Source: Methanobacterium sp.
GTDB taxonomy: Archaea > Methanobacteriota > Methanobacteria > Methanobacteriales > Methanobacteriaceae
Assembly (NCBI GenBank): GCA_019084405.1
Contig: JAHRFX010000031.1
Location: 1 to 25,371, forward strand
Length of the DNA stretch: 25,371 nt
Direction of reading: 5' to 3'
The translations under genes and the position numbers were made by a program. Position 1 is the stretch's first letter; each line of letters begins with the position of its first letter. The notes beneath the pieces were generated by a model that ran no database searches, had not been told where the DNA came from, and saw only the letters and a program-made list of their open reading frames with translations. Positions 1-8,066 of this stretch are shown here, one piece after another.

Positions 1-292
1 AACACCAACTAATAACTTAACTTAGAATAAAAATTAAACAAATTAAACAGATTTGCAAATAAAAAAAGATTTAAAAACCAATTTCCAAAACCAAAAAGCA
101 TATTTAAACAAATTTACAAAATTACTTTACGAAGTACTGATTATTATTAAAAAAACATATCGAAACAGTTATTTGTTATTAATAATGAATATTGATTTAA
201 ATTGGCATTTCCATTTTAATATTAATATTTTAGTGGGAATTATTAAAAATTAGAGGCATTCCGGTGAATTATAAAACAAAAGAGGGGAAATA
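1..292. other. AT-rich upstream region of hydrogenase cluster
   Basis: This stretch has long A and T runs and no convincing gene. It presumably carries the promoter of the hydrogenase operon. A Shine-Dalgarno-like GAGGGGAA at 282-289 lies just before the ferredoxin ATG at 293. An open frame starting with TTG at 53 has low-complexity composition (K, N, I, L) and resembles no family, so I do not call it. Confidence 0.5.
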
Positions 293-544
293 ATGGTGGA
301 AATATTGGTTGATGAAGATGCATGTGTGGGGTGTGGATCTTGTGTGGATGATTGTCCCAGTGATGTTTACCAGATGAATGAGGATAATTGGAAAAGTGAA
401 GTGATAAATGCAGATGATTGCATGGCTTGCTTATCCTGTCATGAAATTTGCCCGTCCCAGGCTCTGGAACATCGTGATATACATGTGGCTAAAAGATTAT
501 ACATTGACCGTAAGGTCAGTGATGTTTTAAACAAAATTATCTAG
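293..544 (+). CDS. 2[4Fe-4S] ferredoxin
   Basis: An 83-residue electron carrier. Two complete CxxCxxCxxxCP motifs are visible (CVGCGSCVDDCP near residues 11-22 and CMACLSCHEICP near 43-54), enough for two [4Fe-4S] clusters. Length and layout match small bacterial-type ferredoxins with a short C-terminal tail. It has no signal peptide or membrane segment, so it is cytosolic. A strong GAGGGGAA Shine-Dalgarno sequence precedes the ATG. The V4R gene starts 10 bases after its stop, followed by the hydrogenase subunits, so it is probably co-transcribed and is the natural candidate to carry electrons to or from the hydrogenase. The motif call is firm; the partner assignment is inferred from position. 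Confidence 0.93.
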   Translation: MVEILVDEDACVGCGSCVDDCPSDVYQMNEDNWKSEVINADDCMACLSCHEICPSQALEHRDIHVAKRLYIDRKVSDVLNKII

Positions 545-554
545 GGGTATAAAA

Positions 555-1103
555 ATGGAAATGGAAGAGATAAGGGGCACTTTTAAACCTGAAATGATTC
601 CTAAGGAAACCGGGGGAGACATATCCGATTACGAGGAAGCACTACATGTTTTGATGAAATTCGTGGGATCCATGTCCAGTGCACTGGAACAGGTTTCTGG
701 AAGGGGAGCAAATGCTATTGTCTACCAGGCCGGTAAAAGAATGGGACACGATGCTGGAAAACTCATGGAAAAAACGGACAACCTGGAACAGGCCATGCAG
801 GAACTTAGTGAAATTTTGGGAGTGGAATTTTACTTTGAAATGTGGAAACCATCGGGACAGGAAAATTATACCATTGAAAAAGGGGATGAAACAGTGGTGA
901 AACTACTATTTATGGATTGTGTGGTAAGACAAACCTTGCGTAGAACAGGACTACCTCAAAAAGGACCACTCTGTTATCTCCTGTATGGTTATATGGTGGG
1001 GGCTGTTGAGGAAGTAATGAGTATAAAGGGCAAACTGGATATTGACCACGTGGGATCTAATGCATGCCTTAAAACTTTAACCATCAAATGGGGCGGTAAA
1101 TAA
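555..1103 (+). CDS. V4R-domain (4-vinyl reductase-like) protein
   Basis: A 182-residue soluble protein that looks like the V4R family, small-molecule-binding domains also found in bacteriochlorophyll enzyme BchJ, regulators such as XylR/DmpR and TRAPP subunits. Visible signs are a helical N-terminal half (GANAIVYQAGKRMG near residues 51-64) and a C-terminal half with three spaced cysteines, C122 (DCVVRQ), C140 (GPLCYL) and C171 (NACLK), in positions where V4R proteins often have metal- or ligand-binding cysteines. Its TAA stop overlaps the ATG of the hydrogenase small subunit (TAATG), which implies translational coupling. Its job is unknown. It could bind a ligand that controls the hydrogenase, bind a metal, or assist assembly. 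The family call is by motif pattern and is moderate. Confidence 0.7.
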   Translation: MEMEEIRGTFKPEMIPKETGGDISDYEEALHVLMKFVGSMSSALEQVSGRGANAIVYQAGKRMGHDAGKLMEKTDNLEQAMQELSEILGVEFYFEMWKPSGQENYTIEKGDETVVKLLFMDCVVRQTLRRTGLPQKGPLCYLLYGYMVGAVEEVMSIKGKLDIDHVGSNACLKTLTIKWGGK

Positions 1104-2014
1104 TGGTAAAAATAGCTTTAGAAACACTGGCTAGCTGTGCTGGATGTGAAATTTCCATTCTGGATTTACATGAGGACATTACTAAGTTACTAGACAATGC
1201 CGAGCTGGTATATGCCCCCGTGCTGATGGATACCAAAGAACTACCCGAGGACATCAATATCGCTATTGTATCGGGATCTGTCAGGAACCAGGAGAATCAG
1301 GAAAGATTGGAAGAACTACGGGATAAATCTGATATATTGATTGCTTACGGTACCTGCGCCTGCTATGGGGGTATAACCGGAATGGCAGATTTATACACCT
1401 CAGAAGAGGTTACTTCCAGAACTTACACTGATAACCCCAGTACCATCTCTGCTGAACTTCCATCAGAAGTTGTCCCGGAGCTTCTTACCATTGTGCATCC
1501 TGCTGCTGATTTTACAGAAATTGATGGATTTATACCCGGCTGCCCCCCTAAAGAACAGCTAACTGGAGATATATTAATTCCTCTGATAAACAACGAAGCC
1601 CCAGATGTTCCTAAAAAAAGTGTTTGTGCTGATTGCAATCGTGAAATGGAGCACATAGAATTTGATAAGATTCACAGAAGGATAGAGGGTGACCCTGAAC
1701 CAGGTAAATGTTTCCTATCTCAGGGATATGTTTGTTTAGGTTCGGTTACTTTGGGAAGATGTGGTGGCCTTTGTACCGAGGCAGGAGTGGCCTGTCATGG
1801 ATGCGGAGGTCCCTCACTGGATGTTATTCGGGAACCAAGTCACGATATTTACAACGGGGTCATTAAAAGGATAGCTCACCTTTCTAAGATGCCAGAAAAA
1901 GATGTGGAAAAACAGATTTATGATATCGGACACGTAATTTACGGGTTTGTGATTGGAAGTACCATTATGGAGGATAAACAGGTATCTCTTATCCCTCAAC
2001 TGGTGAAGAAGTAA
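1103..2014 (+). CDS. [NiFe] hydrogenase small subunit, Mvh-like
   Basis: A 303-residue electron-transfer subunit of a cytosolic group 3 [NiFe] hydrogenase. The proximal cluster ligands are visible: CAGC (C12, C15), GTCACYGG (C85/C87) and GCPP (C147). The C-terminal half has more cysteines (CADC, KCFLSQGYVC, RCGGLC, CHGCGG) in the spacing typical of the medial and distal clusters of the F420-non-reducing hydrogenase MvhG. FrhG differs by carrying a ferredoxin-like insert, which is absent here. There is no twin-arginine signal, so the protein stays in the cytosol. It overlaps the V4R gene by one base and lies 10 bases before the large subunit. No MvhD-like subunit, which would link to heterodisulfide reductase, and no FrhB-like subunit lies in the window, so the electron acceptor is open. 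The name mvhG would go beyond what the sequence supports. Confidence 0.88.
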   Translation: MVKIALETLASCAGCEISILDLHEDITKLLDNAELVYAPVLMDTKELPEDINIAIVSGSVRNQENQERLEELRDKSDILIAYGTCACYGGITGMADLYTSEEVTSRTYTDNPSTISAELPSEVVPELLTIVHPAADFTEIDGFIPGCPPKEQLTGDILIPLINNEAPDVPKKSVCADCNREMEHIEFDKIHRRIEGDPEPGKCFLSQGYVCLGSVTLGRCGGLCTEAGVACHGCGGPSLDVIREPSHDIYNGVIKRIAHLSKMPEKDVEKQIYDIGHVIYGFVIGSTIMEDKQVSLIPQLVKK

Positions 2015-2024
2015 AGGTGAAACT

Positions 2025-3473
2025 ATGAAACAAATTGAAATTAGCCCGGTTACTAGAATTGAGGGACATGCCAAGATAACAGTTCAGATTGATGATGCAG
2101 GAAATGTGGCTGATGCTCATTTTCATGTAATGGAGATCAGGGGATTTGAAAAATTCTTAGAAGGAGCAGCAGTAGAAGAAGCTCCCCGTATAACTCCCCG
2201 TATATGCGGTATATGTCAAACAGCACATCATTTAGCTGCTGCCAAGGCTACGGATGAAGTTTTCGGGCTTCAGCCGCCGGAAACTGCCCAAAGATTAAGG
2301 GAACTCATGCTTTTAGGACAGTATATTCACTCTCATTCCCTGCACTTTTACTTCCTGGGAGCACCAGATCTGGTAATGGGACCTGAATCAGACCCTGCCC
2401 TGAGAAATGTCCTGGGCATCCTAAAAACCAAACCTGATCTGGCCATGATGGCCATTAAAACCAGAAAAATTGGACAGGAAATTACTGCCCTGGTGGGTGG
2501 AAAACCAATTAGCCCGGTAACGGCCATTCCTGGCGGTCAATCCAAGGGAATAACCGCTGAAGAAAGAGATAAGATTTTATCCAAAGCAAAAGAGGCCATT
2601 GGCCTGATTGGACAGGGAGTTGAAGTAGCTAAACCATTGTTTGAACAGTACAGTGAAGCTATTGAGACCCTGGGACCGGTTGAAACTAGTTTTGGGGCTT
2701 TAACTAATGGGGGTAATCTGGAATTTTATGATGGCCCTGTTAAAATTATGGATAAAGAGGGAAGTTCTATACATGAATTTGCCGCATCTGACTATCTGGA
2801 TTACATTGAAGAAAAAGTTCAACCATGGTCTTATCTTAAATTCCCTTACCTGAAACAAATTGGATTCCCTGAGGGTAACTACCGGGTGGGTCCTCTGGCC
2901 CGACTTAATGTGGTGGATACTGTTCCTACTGAAATTGCGGCAGATTTATTTGCAGAATATAAGGAAAAATACGGTATTGCCCAGAACACACTACTCTACC
3001 ACTATGCTCGTTTAATAGAACTGATGCATGCTGCTGAAAGATCAGTACAGATATTAGAAGATGATAATATAACCGGCACTGATATTCGAAATGGGCTTAA
3101 CGGCCCCTTAATGAGTAAGGAAGAAGCTAAAGAGTCCGGTGAAACTAAAAGGGGGGTGGGCATGATTGAGGCACCACGGGGAATATTAATTCATGACTAT
3201 GAAACAGACGGGGCAGGATTTATTAACCGGGCCAACTTGATTGTGGCCACTGGACAGAACAACCTTTCCATGGATATTGGGGTTAGAGAAACAGCTAAAG
3301 AAATGATAAAAGGAGAAGAAGTTTCAGAGGGTCTTAAAAATAAGTTAGAGATGATTGTAAGAGCCTATGATCCATGTCTCTCCTGTGCCACCCATGCCAT
3401 TGGTGAGGATTCACCTCTGGAAGTGGATATTTATGACAGTGAAGGTAGATTACTTAGAAAACATTTGATTTGA
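2025..3473 (+). CDS. [NiFe] hydrogenase large subunit, Mvh-like
   Basis: The 482-residue catalytic subunit. The N-terminal nickel motif RICGICQTAHH gives C61, C64 and H68. The C-terminal motif DPCLSCATH gives C451, C454 and H457. All four nickel-binding cysteines are present, so the active site looks intact. The 25 residues after H457 match the tail that a maturation endopeptidase removes in this family; no such protease is in the window. Overall pattern (RIEGHAKITV, SHSLHFYFLGAPD, PRG near a glycine-rich loop) fits group 3 hydrogenases, closest by eye to MvhA. A Shine-Dalgarno AAAGGTGA precedes the ATG. It is the last gene of the ferredoxin-V4R-hydrogenase unit, and its stop codon lies inside a terminator hairpin. 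Confidence 0.92.
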   Translation: MKQIEISPVTRIEGHAKITVQIDDAGNVADAHFHVMEIRGFEKFLEGAAVEEAPRITPRICGICQTAHHLAAAKATDEVFGLQPPETAQRLRELMLLGQYIHSHSLHFYFLGAPDLVMGPESDPALRNVLGILKTKPDLAMMAIKTRKIGQEITALVGGKPISPVTAIPGGQSKGITAEERDKILSKAKEAIGLIGQGVEVAKPLFEQYSEAIETLGPVETSFGALTNGGNLEFYDGPVKIMDKEGSSIHEFAASDYLDYIEEKVQPWSYLKFPYLKQIGFPEGNYRVGPLARLNVVDTVPTEIAADLFAEYKEKYGIAQNTLLYHYARLIELMHAAERSVQILEDDNITGTDIRNGLNGPLMSKEEAKESGETKRGVGMIEAPRGILIHDYETDGAGFINRANLIVATGQNNLSMDIGVRETAKEMIKGEEVSEGLKNKLEMIVRAYDPCLSCATHAIGEDSPLEVDIYDSEGRLLRKHLI

Positions 3474-3501
3474 GGAAATTTTCCTCAAAAATTATTTTTT
3501 T
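3469..3501 (+). terminator. Hairpin plus T-run terminator of hydrogenase operon
   Basis: Arms TTTGAGGAAA-type at 3469-3478 and 3480-3489 are perfect complements (10 bp if fully paired, realistically 7-8 bp with a short A/T loop), followed by seven T at 3495-3501. The TGA stop of the large subunit (3471-3473) is in the left arm. A second T8 run follows at 3523-3530. Confidence 0.65.
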
Positions 3502-3556
3502 CTTAATTTTTATGTAAAGAAATTTTTTTTATAATTTAAATATTAATACATGGATT

Positions 3557-4198
3557 TTAAATTTTTGATACATCTTCTGGTCGATTAAAGTTTTTAAAAC
3601 TCTTTAAGGATGGATCCAGTTTACTAACTTCCACAAAAATAGTGTTTAATTTATTAATTAATGATTTAACATCTTTTTTACCCTTTAAAAGTTGAGAATA
3701 AATGATTTTTTTACTTTTTTTGTGGTAAATACCATGTAATGGTTCCAAATGCATATTATCTTTTGCACCCCAAAAGGGTATTAATGCATCGTAATTTCCC
3801 TTACTATCCTCATATACCTTAAAAACCTTTTCCATAAAATAAAAAGAGATAAAAGGCGAATCACATGGAATTACCAGAGCATAATCAGACTCCATGTGTG
3901 ATAATCCCGTATATATACCTGAAAGTGGACCCTGGCTTTCTACTTCATCTTTTAAAAATTTTAAATCAAAACTGGTATTTTCTGCACTGTAAAAATCATT
4001 CAGAATTTTTTGATATTCCTGTTTTTGTTTATCATTTCTCAGGACCAGTAAAACTTCATCCATCTGATTATCCAGCTTATCCAGTATAATACGGACCATA
4101 GGTTTACTTTTAAATGTCATTAAACCTTTATCCTGACCCATTCTACTACTTAATCCTCCACACAGGATTATACAGGATCTGGTTGAACTTCTGGATAT
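3557..4198 (-). CDS. mobA: Molybdenum cofactor guanylyltransferase MobA
   Basis: MobA transfers GMP from GTP to molybdopterin to make the guanine dinucleotide cofactor used by formylmethanofuran and formate dehydrogenases. The first ATG (4139-4141) would start at MGQDKGLM, inside the nucleotide-binding loop. In-frame codons upstream encode CIILCGGLSSR directly before it, completing the family signature LCGGxSxRMGxDKG. The real start must therefore be upstream, where there is no ATG, GTG or TTG before a stop at 4223-4225. The best candidate is ATA at 4196-4198, 7 bases after AAGGT (4210-4206), giving 213 residues, a normal MobA length. Other family signs are IPCDSPF, EPLHGIYHK and the C-terminal FNRPED. 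A TATA-like TTATATAA at 4248-4255 suggests its own promoter behind guaB. The family call is firm; the start is inferred. Confidence 0.82.
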   Translation of the reverse strand: MSRSSTRSCIILCGGLSSRMGQDKGLMTFKSKPMVRIILDKLDNQMDEVLLVLRNDKQKQEYQKILNDFYSAENTSFDLKFLKDEVESQGPLSGIYTGLSHMESDYALVIPCDSPFISFYFMEKVFKVYEDSKGNYDALIPFWGAKDNMHLEPLHGIYHKKSKKIIYSQLLKGKKDVKSLINKLNTIFVEVSKLDPSLKSFKNFNRPEDVSKI

Positions 4199-4247
4199 TT
4201 TAACTACCTTTTTTTTAGTTTTTTATAATTAAATAAGAAAAGAGGGG

Positions 4248-4255
4248 TTATATAA
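4248..4255 (-). promoter_or_regulatory. TATA-like box for mobA
   Basis: TTATATAA lies between the guaB stop and mobA. A start site about 25 bases downstream would give a leader of roughly 28 bases containing the AAGGT Shine-Dalgarno and the proposed ATA start. The box is itself palindromic, so its direction is set by context. Confidence 0.45.
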
Positions 4256-4268
4256 GGATTAAAAATTT

Positions 4269-5750
4269 CTATTCTAAAGTAGGATAATTGGGACTTTCAT
4301 TGGTAATCAGGAGGTCGTGGGGATGACTTTCTTTAATTCCACTGGAAGTTATACGTACCAGTTTGGCTTTTTTCTGCATGGATTTAATATCCTGAGCACC
4401 ACAATATCCCATGGAAGCTTTAAGTCCTCCCACCAGTTGGAATACCATTTCACTAACTGAGCCCCGGTAAGGTACCACCCCTTCTACTCCTTCTGGTACC
4501 AGTTTAGAATGCTTCATAGGGCCTTTTACTTCCTGGAAGTACCGATCAGTACCGGCGCCGGTTCCACCGGTCATTGCCCCCAGGGATCCCATGCCCCGGT
4601 ATTGTTTATATTTCCTTCCATTCATAACCACTACTTTTCCTGGTGCCTCATAGGTACCGGCAAGCAAGTTACCCATCATTATAACATCAGCCCCTACAGC
4701 AATAGCCTTAGCTATGTCGCCAGAATAACGTATGCCTCCATCGGCAATAACTGGAACACCATATTCAGATGCTACTTCTGCGACTTCAGAGACTGCAGTT
4801 AATTGTGGAACCCCTATTCCGGAGATTATACGGGTGGTACACATGGATCCGGGACCAATACCCACTTTCAATCCATCAACTTCCTGAGATAGGAGATCTT
4901 CTGCCGCTTCCCTGGTAGCAATATTACCCACAATCAGGTCTGCTTCAATATTTTTCTTCATGGTTTTTACATATTTTACTATGTTCATGTTATGCCCATG
5001 CGCGGTATCAATAGCAATAATATCCACACCTGATTTATCCAGTGCTATGGCACGGTCCAGATCAAAAGGTCCAGTTGCTGCAGCCACGATAAAACGTCCT
5101 TGATTATCACGACAAGCGTGGGGATGTTTTTTACGTTCCAGTATGTCTTTTATGGTAACAATACCCATTATTTTCCCTTCACGAACAACAGGTAAACGTT
5201 CCACTTTATTTTCATAAGCAATATCCAGGGCTTCCCCTGGGGTGATGGATTCATCTACAGTGACCACTTCACTGGTCATAATTTCCCTAACCTTTTTATG
5301 GGAATCAGAGTTAATAATCGGTTTAATATCCCTGCGACTGATAATTCCAATAACCACTTCATCTTCAACCACAGGCATACCACTTACCATTTCCTGATCC
5401 ATTATAGATTGAGCTTCTTTAAGTGATGATTCAGGATTAATGGTAATCACGTCATGAATGGCAAGGTCTCCTGATTTTTTGATCTGTTTGACCTGTTTGA
5501 CCTGTTCTTTTATGGTCATATTTCTGTGAATTACTCCCATTCCGCCTTCCTGAGCCAGAGTGATGGCCATATCAGATTCTGTTACAGTATCCATCGCAGA
5601 ACTAATCAGGGGGATATTCAATTCAAAATTTCTGGAAACCATACTTTTGGTTGAAACATCTTTGGGTTCTACTTCTGATGCTCCGGGAAGGATTAGAAAG
5701 TCATCGAAAGTATAACCCACTATAGCTTCTTCTAATTTTTTAGAATACAT
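4269..5750 (-). CDS. guaB: Inosine-5'-monophosphate dehydrogenase
   Basis: The enzyme oxidises IMP to XMP with NAD+, the committed step to GMP. At 493 residues it has full length. The N-terminal barrel start YTFDDFLILPG (13-23) and SSAMDTVTE are intact. A pair of CBS domains is inserted at about residues 95-205 (e.g. GMPVVEDEVVIGIISRRDI). The catalytic loop GPGSMCTTR places the active cysteine at C304. GGIRYSGDIAKA, the hinge YRGMGSLGAM, the flap DRYFQ and EGVEGVVPYRG follow in the usual order. The ATG has GAGGTG about 7 bases upstream. The mobA gene follows behind an apparent separate promoter, so guaB may be its own transcription unit. Confidence 0.97.
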   Translation of the reverse strand: MYSKKLEEAIVGYTFDDFLILPGASEVEPKDVSTKSMVSRNFELNIPLISSAMDTVTESDMAITLAQEGGMGVIHRNMTIKEQVKQVKQIKKSGDLAIHDVITINPESSLKEAQSIMDQEMVSGMPVVEDEVVIGIISRRDIKPIINSDSHKKVREIMTSEVVTVDESITPGEALDIAYENKVERLPVVREGKIMGIVTIKDILERKKHPHACRDNQGRFIVAAATGPFDLDRAIALDKSGVDIIAIDTAHGHNMNIVKYVKTMKKNIEADLIVGNIATREAAEDLLSQEVDGLKVGIGPGSMCTTRIISGIGVPQLTAVSEVAEVASEYGVPVIADGGIRYSGDIAKAIAVGADVIMMGNLLAGTYEAPGKVVVMNGRKYKQYRGMGSLGAMTGGTGAGTDRYFQEVKGPMKHSKLVPEGVEGVVPYRGSVSEMVFQLVGGLKASMGYCGAQDIKSMQKKAKLVRITSSGIKESHPHDLLITNESPNYPTLE

Positions 5751-5873
5751 TAAAACACCTCAGAATCTGTATTTTTTTTTTAATTATCTTAATTTTTTAT
5801 TTTTCTATAAATTCACTTAATTTTCAACGAGGGCCACATGTTTATTAAAATCTCATGGTGGATTTTCATAAAA
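5751..5873. other. guaB-mfnB intergenic region with inverted repeat
   Basis: This AT-rich spacer lies between mfnB (3' end at 5874) and guaB. It holds an inverted repeat AAAATC/GATTTT (5847-5852 and 5861-5866, 8-base loop), which could be a weak mfnB terminator, and TTTATAG-type sequence that could be the guaB promoter. Nothing here codes convincingly. Confidence 0.35.
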
Positions 5874-6587
5874 CTAAAAATCAGCAATCATCTCTTTTAG
5901 TTCTCTAACTGCACTTCTGTGGATTTTTCCTGAGTTTCTATCTCCACCAGTACAGGCAGCTCCCCTTATCCCCACCACATCACATCCTATGTCATACAAT
6001 GGTTTTAATTGCTCTTTTTTTACAGAACCGGCCAGTGCAGATTTTAGCCCGTAATCGTGAATTTCACTTACAAATTTATTCAATTGATTCATATCCATAA
6101 AATCAAGTAGTGTTTTCCCGTCCTTTACCGCAGTATCCACCATGGCCAGATCTGCTCCTGAATCTGCTGCGACTTTTGGAATTTCCATTGGATCCACTGC
6201 ACCCACCCTATGGGCATCGGCATAACCAGAAGCCACTACCACTGCCTTGGAACTATTTTTTCTTATGGTTTTTACCACGTTTTCCATTACTTCCAGTGCT
6301 TCACCATAGTTGCAGGTACCATAAAGACCGACTTTAATGTAATCTGCTCCAGAAACCAAAGCTCCCATGGCAGCTAATGAAACAGTACCGGGCTTATAAG
6401 GAACATCCCCCAGGGTGGCACTTACCATCATATGTTCAGGGGTCATTTCTCTAACTTCTTGAATTATCCAGGGGAAATTAGCACCTAATGATCCTTCCTT
6501 TGGATTTTTAACGTCAACTATATCAGCACCGCCTTCAATGGCTTCCAGTGCTTCTTGGGTATTAATGGGACTTATCAGTAGAAGCAA
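5874..6587 (-). CDS. mfnB: (5-formylfuran-3-yl)methyl phosphate synthase MfnB
   Basis: MfnB condenses two glyceraldehyde-3-phosphate molecules to form the furan precursor of methanofuran, the C1 carrier of the first step of methanogenesis. The 237-residue sequence is close to the known family (former DUF556): VDVKNPKEGSLGANFPW puts the Schiff-base lysine at K27, and ADYIKVGLYG gives K85. VVASGYADAHRVGAVDP, AMVDTAVKDGKTL and GIRGAACTGGDRNSG follow as expected. The start is TTG (6585-6587), supported by GAGGAGG ending 8 bases upstream and by N-terminal alignment (MLLLISPI). An ATG at 6590-6592 is out of frame. The neighbours are purine and redox genes, not other mfn genes. Confidence 0.95.
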   Translation of the reverse strand: MLLLISPINTQEALEAIEGGADIVDVKNPKEGSLGANFPWIIQEVREMTPEHMMVSATLGDVPYKPGTVSLAAMGALVSGADYIKVGLYGTCNYGEALEVMENVVKTIRKNSSKAVVVASGYADAHRVGAVDPMEIPKVAADSGADLAMVDTAVKDGKTLLDFMDMNQLNKFVSEIHDYGLKSALAGSVKKEQLKPLYDIGCDVVGIRGAACTGGDRNSGKIHRSAVRELKEMIADF

Positions 6588-6866
6588 TTCATATTCCTCC
6601 TCTTTTATAGAAAAAAAACCATTTTATTATTAATTTAGCAACCAGGTTTATACTAAATATTATAATCAAAATGATGCTTTAAAATTCTTAAATATGCTTT
6701 CCTATATTTTTATTTATTTTAATTAATATCTAAATTAATATTTTTTAAGTATATGCCTCTGGGATTATAAAAACTTTTAGATATTTAATTCACTGTATTC
6801 TAATTATGCTTTTAAACCGAAATAAATTAAATGTTGCTATTAACTGAAATGACATTATTTTTTTTT
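6588..6866. other. AT-rich gap between lutB-like gene and mfnB
   Basis: About 280 bases, very AT-rich. It contains the mfnB Shine-Dalgarno and presumably its promoter. I see no open frame, RNA gene or strong hairpin. Confidence 0.5.
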
Positions 6867-8066
6867 TTAAAAAGGAGATCCTTTTCTTTCAATGGATTTG
6901 TGGATTTTATAATGTTCTTTTGGAGAAAAACCAGTATTTTTACTTTCTTTTCGTATTTTTTCCATGATTTCACTGGTGGGGGTACCTACTGGACATTCTA
7001 AAGTACACAGGCCACATAAAGTACACATATAAAGTCCGGAATTAAAGCTGGTTTTTTCATCCTGTAAAAAACGGCTCATAGCTACCCCTCGTCCTCCTAA
7101 ATAACCACGATAACCAAATTCATTCCCCACCACATTGTAAACCGGGCAGGATACAATGCAGCTACCACATCCAATACACCACAGACATTCTTCCAGGGCC
7201 TCCTGGCGACCATTATCCAGCAGGATAACCACAACTTTTCGCGCTCCATACATACCTTCCAGGAGCTTTTTTTCAATATCCGCGGTTTTTGATGGTCCGG
7301 ATATAACATTAATGTAGGAAGACAGGGCGGTCCCAGTGGCATAGGCGGTCTCCAGCTTCACAACGGATATGGCATCTTCGATAGTGTCCACCAGTTTATC
7401 TACTCCTACCACCACGATGTGAGTATCCATTAAAGATAATAATGATATGTTTCCCTCATTATGTACCATTATCAGGGAGCCATCTTCAGCTGCTACAGAG
7501 TTTGCACCGGTTATGCCAATTTTACAACTTTTTAACTCTTCTAATACATTACCTTTAACCAGCTCCATTATAACCCGGGGATCTGCTTTTACCTTTACAT
7601 CTAATGACTCTGAAATTATTTCCGCAATTTTATCCACTTTAAGGTGTAATGCAGGACCTATAGGGTGGGATGGTTTATTATCATCTGGCTTTAACTGGAT
7701 TATTCTATCTCCTAAATCGGTTTCCACCAGCTGGATATTTTTTTCATTTAAATAATCAGAAAGACCTAATTCATTCAGGGTATTTGATTTAGATTTAGCC
7801 ACCATTTTCTCGTTTTTAATCAAATTATAAATTAAATCTAAAGCTTGATGTGAGTCTTCAGCATATAAAAATTCCATACCATTAATTTTGAAACTTTTCC
7901 GGGCGGTTTCCACCATGGCGGGGATTTTCTTTACAGATTTTTTTCTAATATTTTTAACCCTTTCCTGGAGTTTAATTATGCGGGGGTCATGGATTAAATC
8001 TATTCTACGTTCCTCCATTATTTTAAATGAACTTCGCATAGTTTTTAGTTCATTTTCTTTCATCAT
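6867..8066 (-). CDS. LutB-like LUD-domain iron-sulfur protein
   Basis: A 399-residue protein of the LutB type. The N-terminal two thirds is a LUD domain (KIGITGANSVAAEDGSLIM and the HIVVVGVDKLV strand are typical). The C-terminal third has two [4Fe-4S] motifs, CIGCGSCIVSCP and CTLCGLCTLECP. In bacteria LutA, LutB and LutC together oxidise L-lactate. Here only LutA- and LutB-like proteins are present, overlapping by ATGA, so they surely form a pair, but no LutC-like gene lies in the window. Substrate is unknown in a methanogen: lactate or another 2-hydroxy acid, or an electron-transfer role. GGAGGA directly before the ATG supports this start. The protein is soluble, with no membrane segment. 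Confidence 0.85.
   Translation of the reverse strand: MMKENELKTMRSSFKIMEERRIDLIHDPRIIKLQERVKNIRKKSVKKIPAMVETARKSFKINGMEFLYAEDSHQALDLIYNLIKNEKMVAKSKSNTLNELGLSDYLNEKNIQLVETDLGDRIIQLKPDDNKPSHPIGPALHLKVDKIAEIISESLDVKVKADPRVIMELVKGNVLEELKSCKIGITGANSVAAEDGSLIMVHNEGNISLLSLMDTHIVVVGVDKLVDTIEDAISVVKLETAYATGTALSSYINVISGPSKTADIEKKLLEGMYGARKVVVILLDNGRQEALEECLWCIGCGSCIVSCPVYNVVGNEFGYRGYLGGRGVAMSRFLQDEKTSFNSGLYMCTLCGLCTLECPVGTPTSEIMEKIRKESKNTGFSPKEHYKIHKSIERKGSPF

Noticed and set aside
53..253. 66-residue open frame upstream of the ferredoxin
   Set aside because: TTG start, no Shine-Dalgarno, residue make-up typical of translated AT-rich DNA, and no family likeness.
3557..4141. mobA starting at ATG 4141
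   Set aside because: This start removes the conserved CIILCGG half of the nucleotide-binding loop, which is encoded in frame just upstream.
5820..5880. 18-codon open frame (MKIHHEILINMWPS...) upstream of guaB as a leader peptide
   Set aside because: It lies just behind the mfnB stop, has no Shine-Dalgarno, and has no regulatory codon run or hairpin tied to it.
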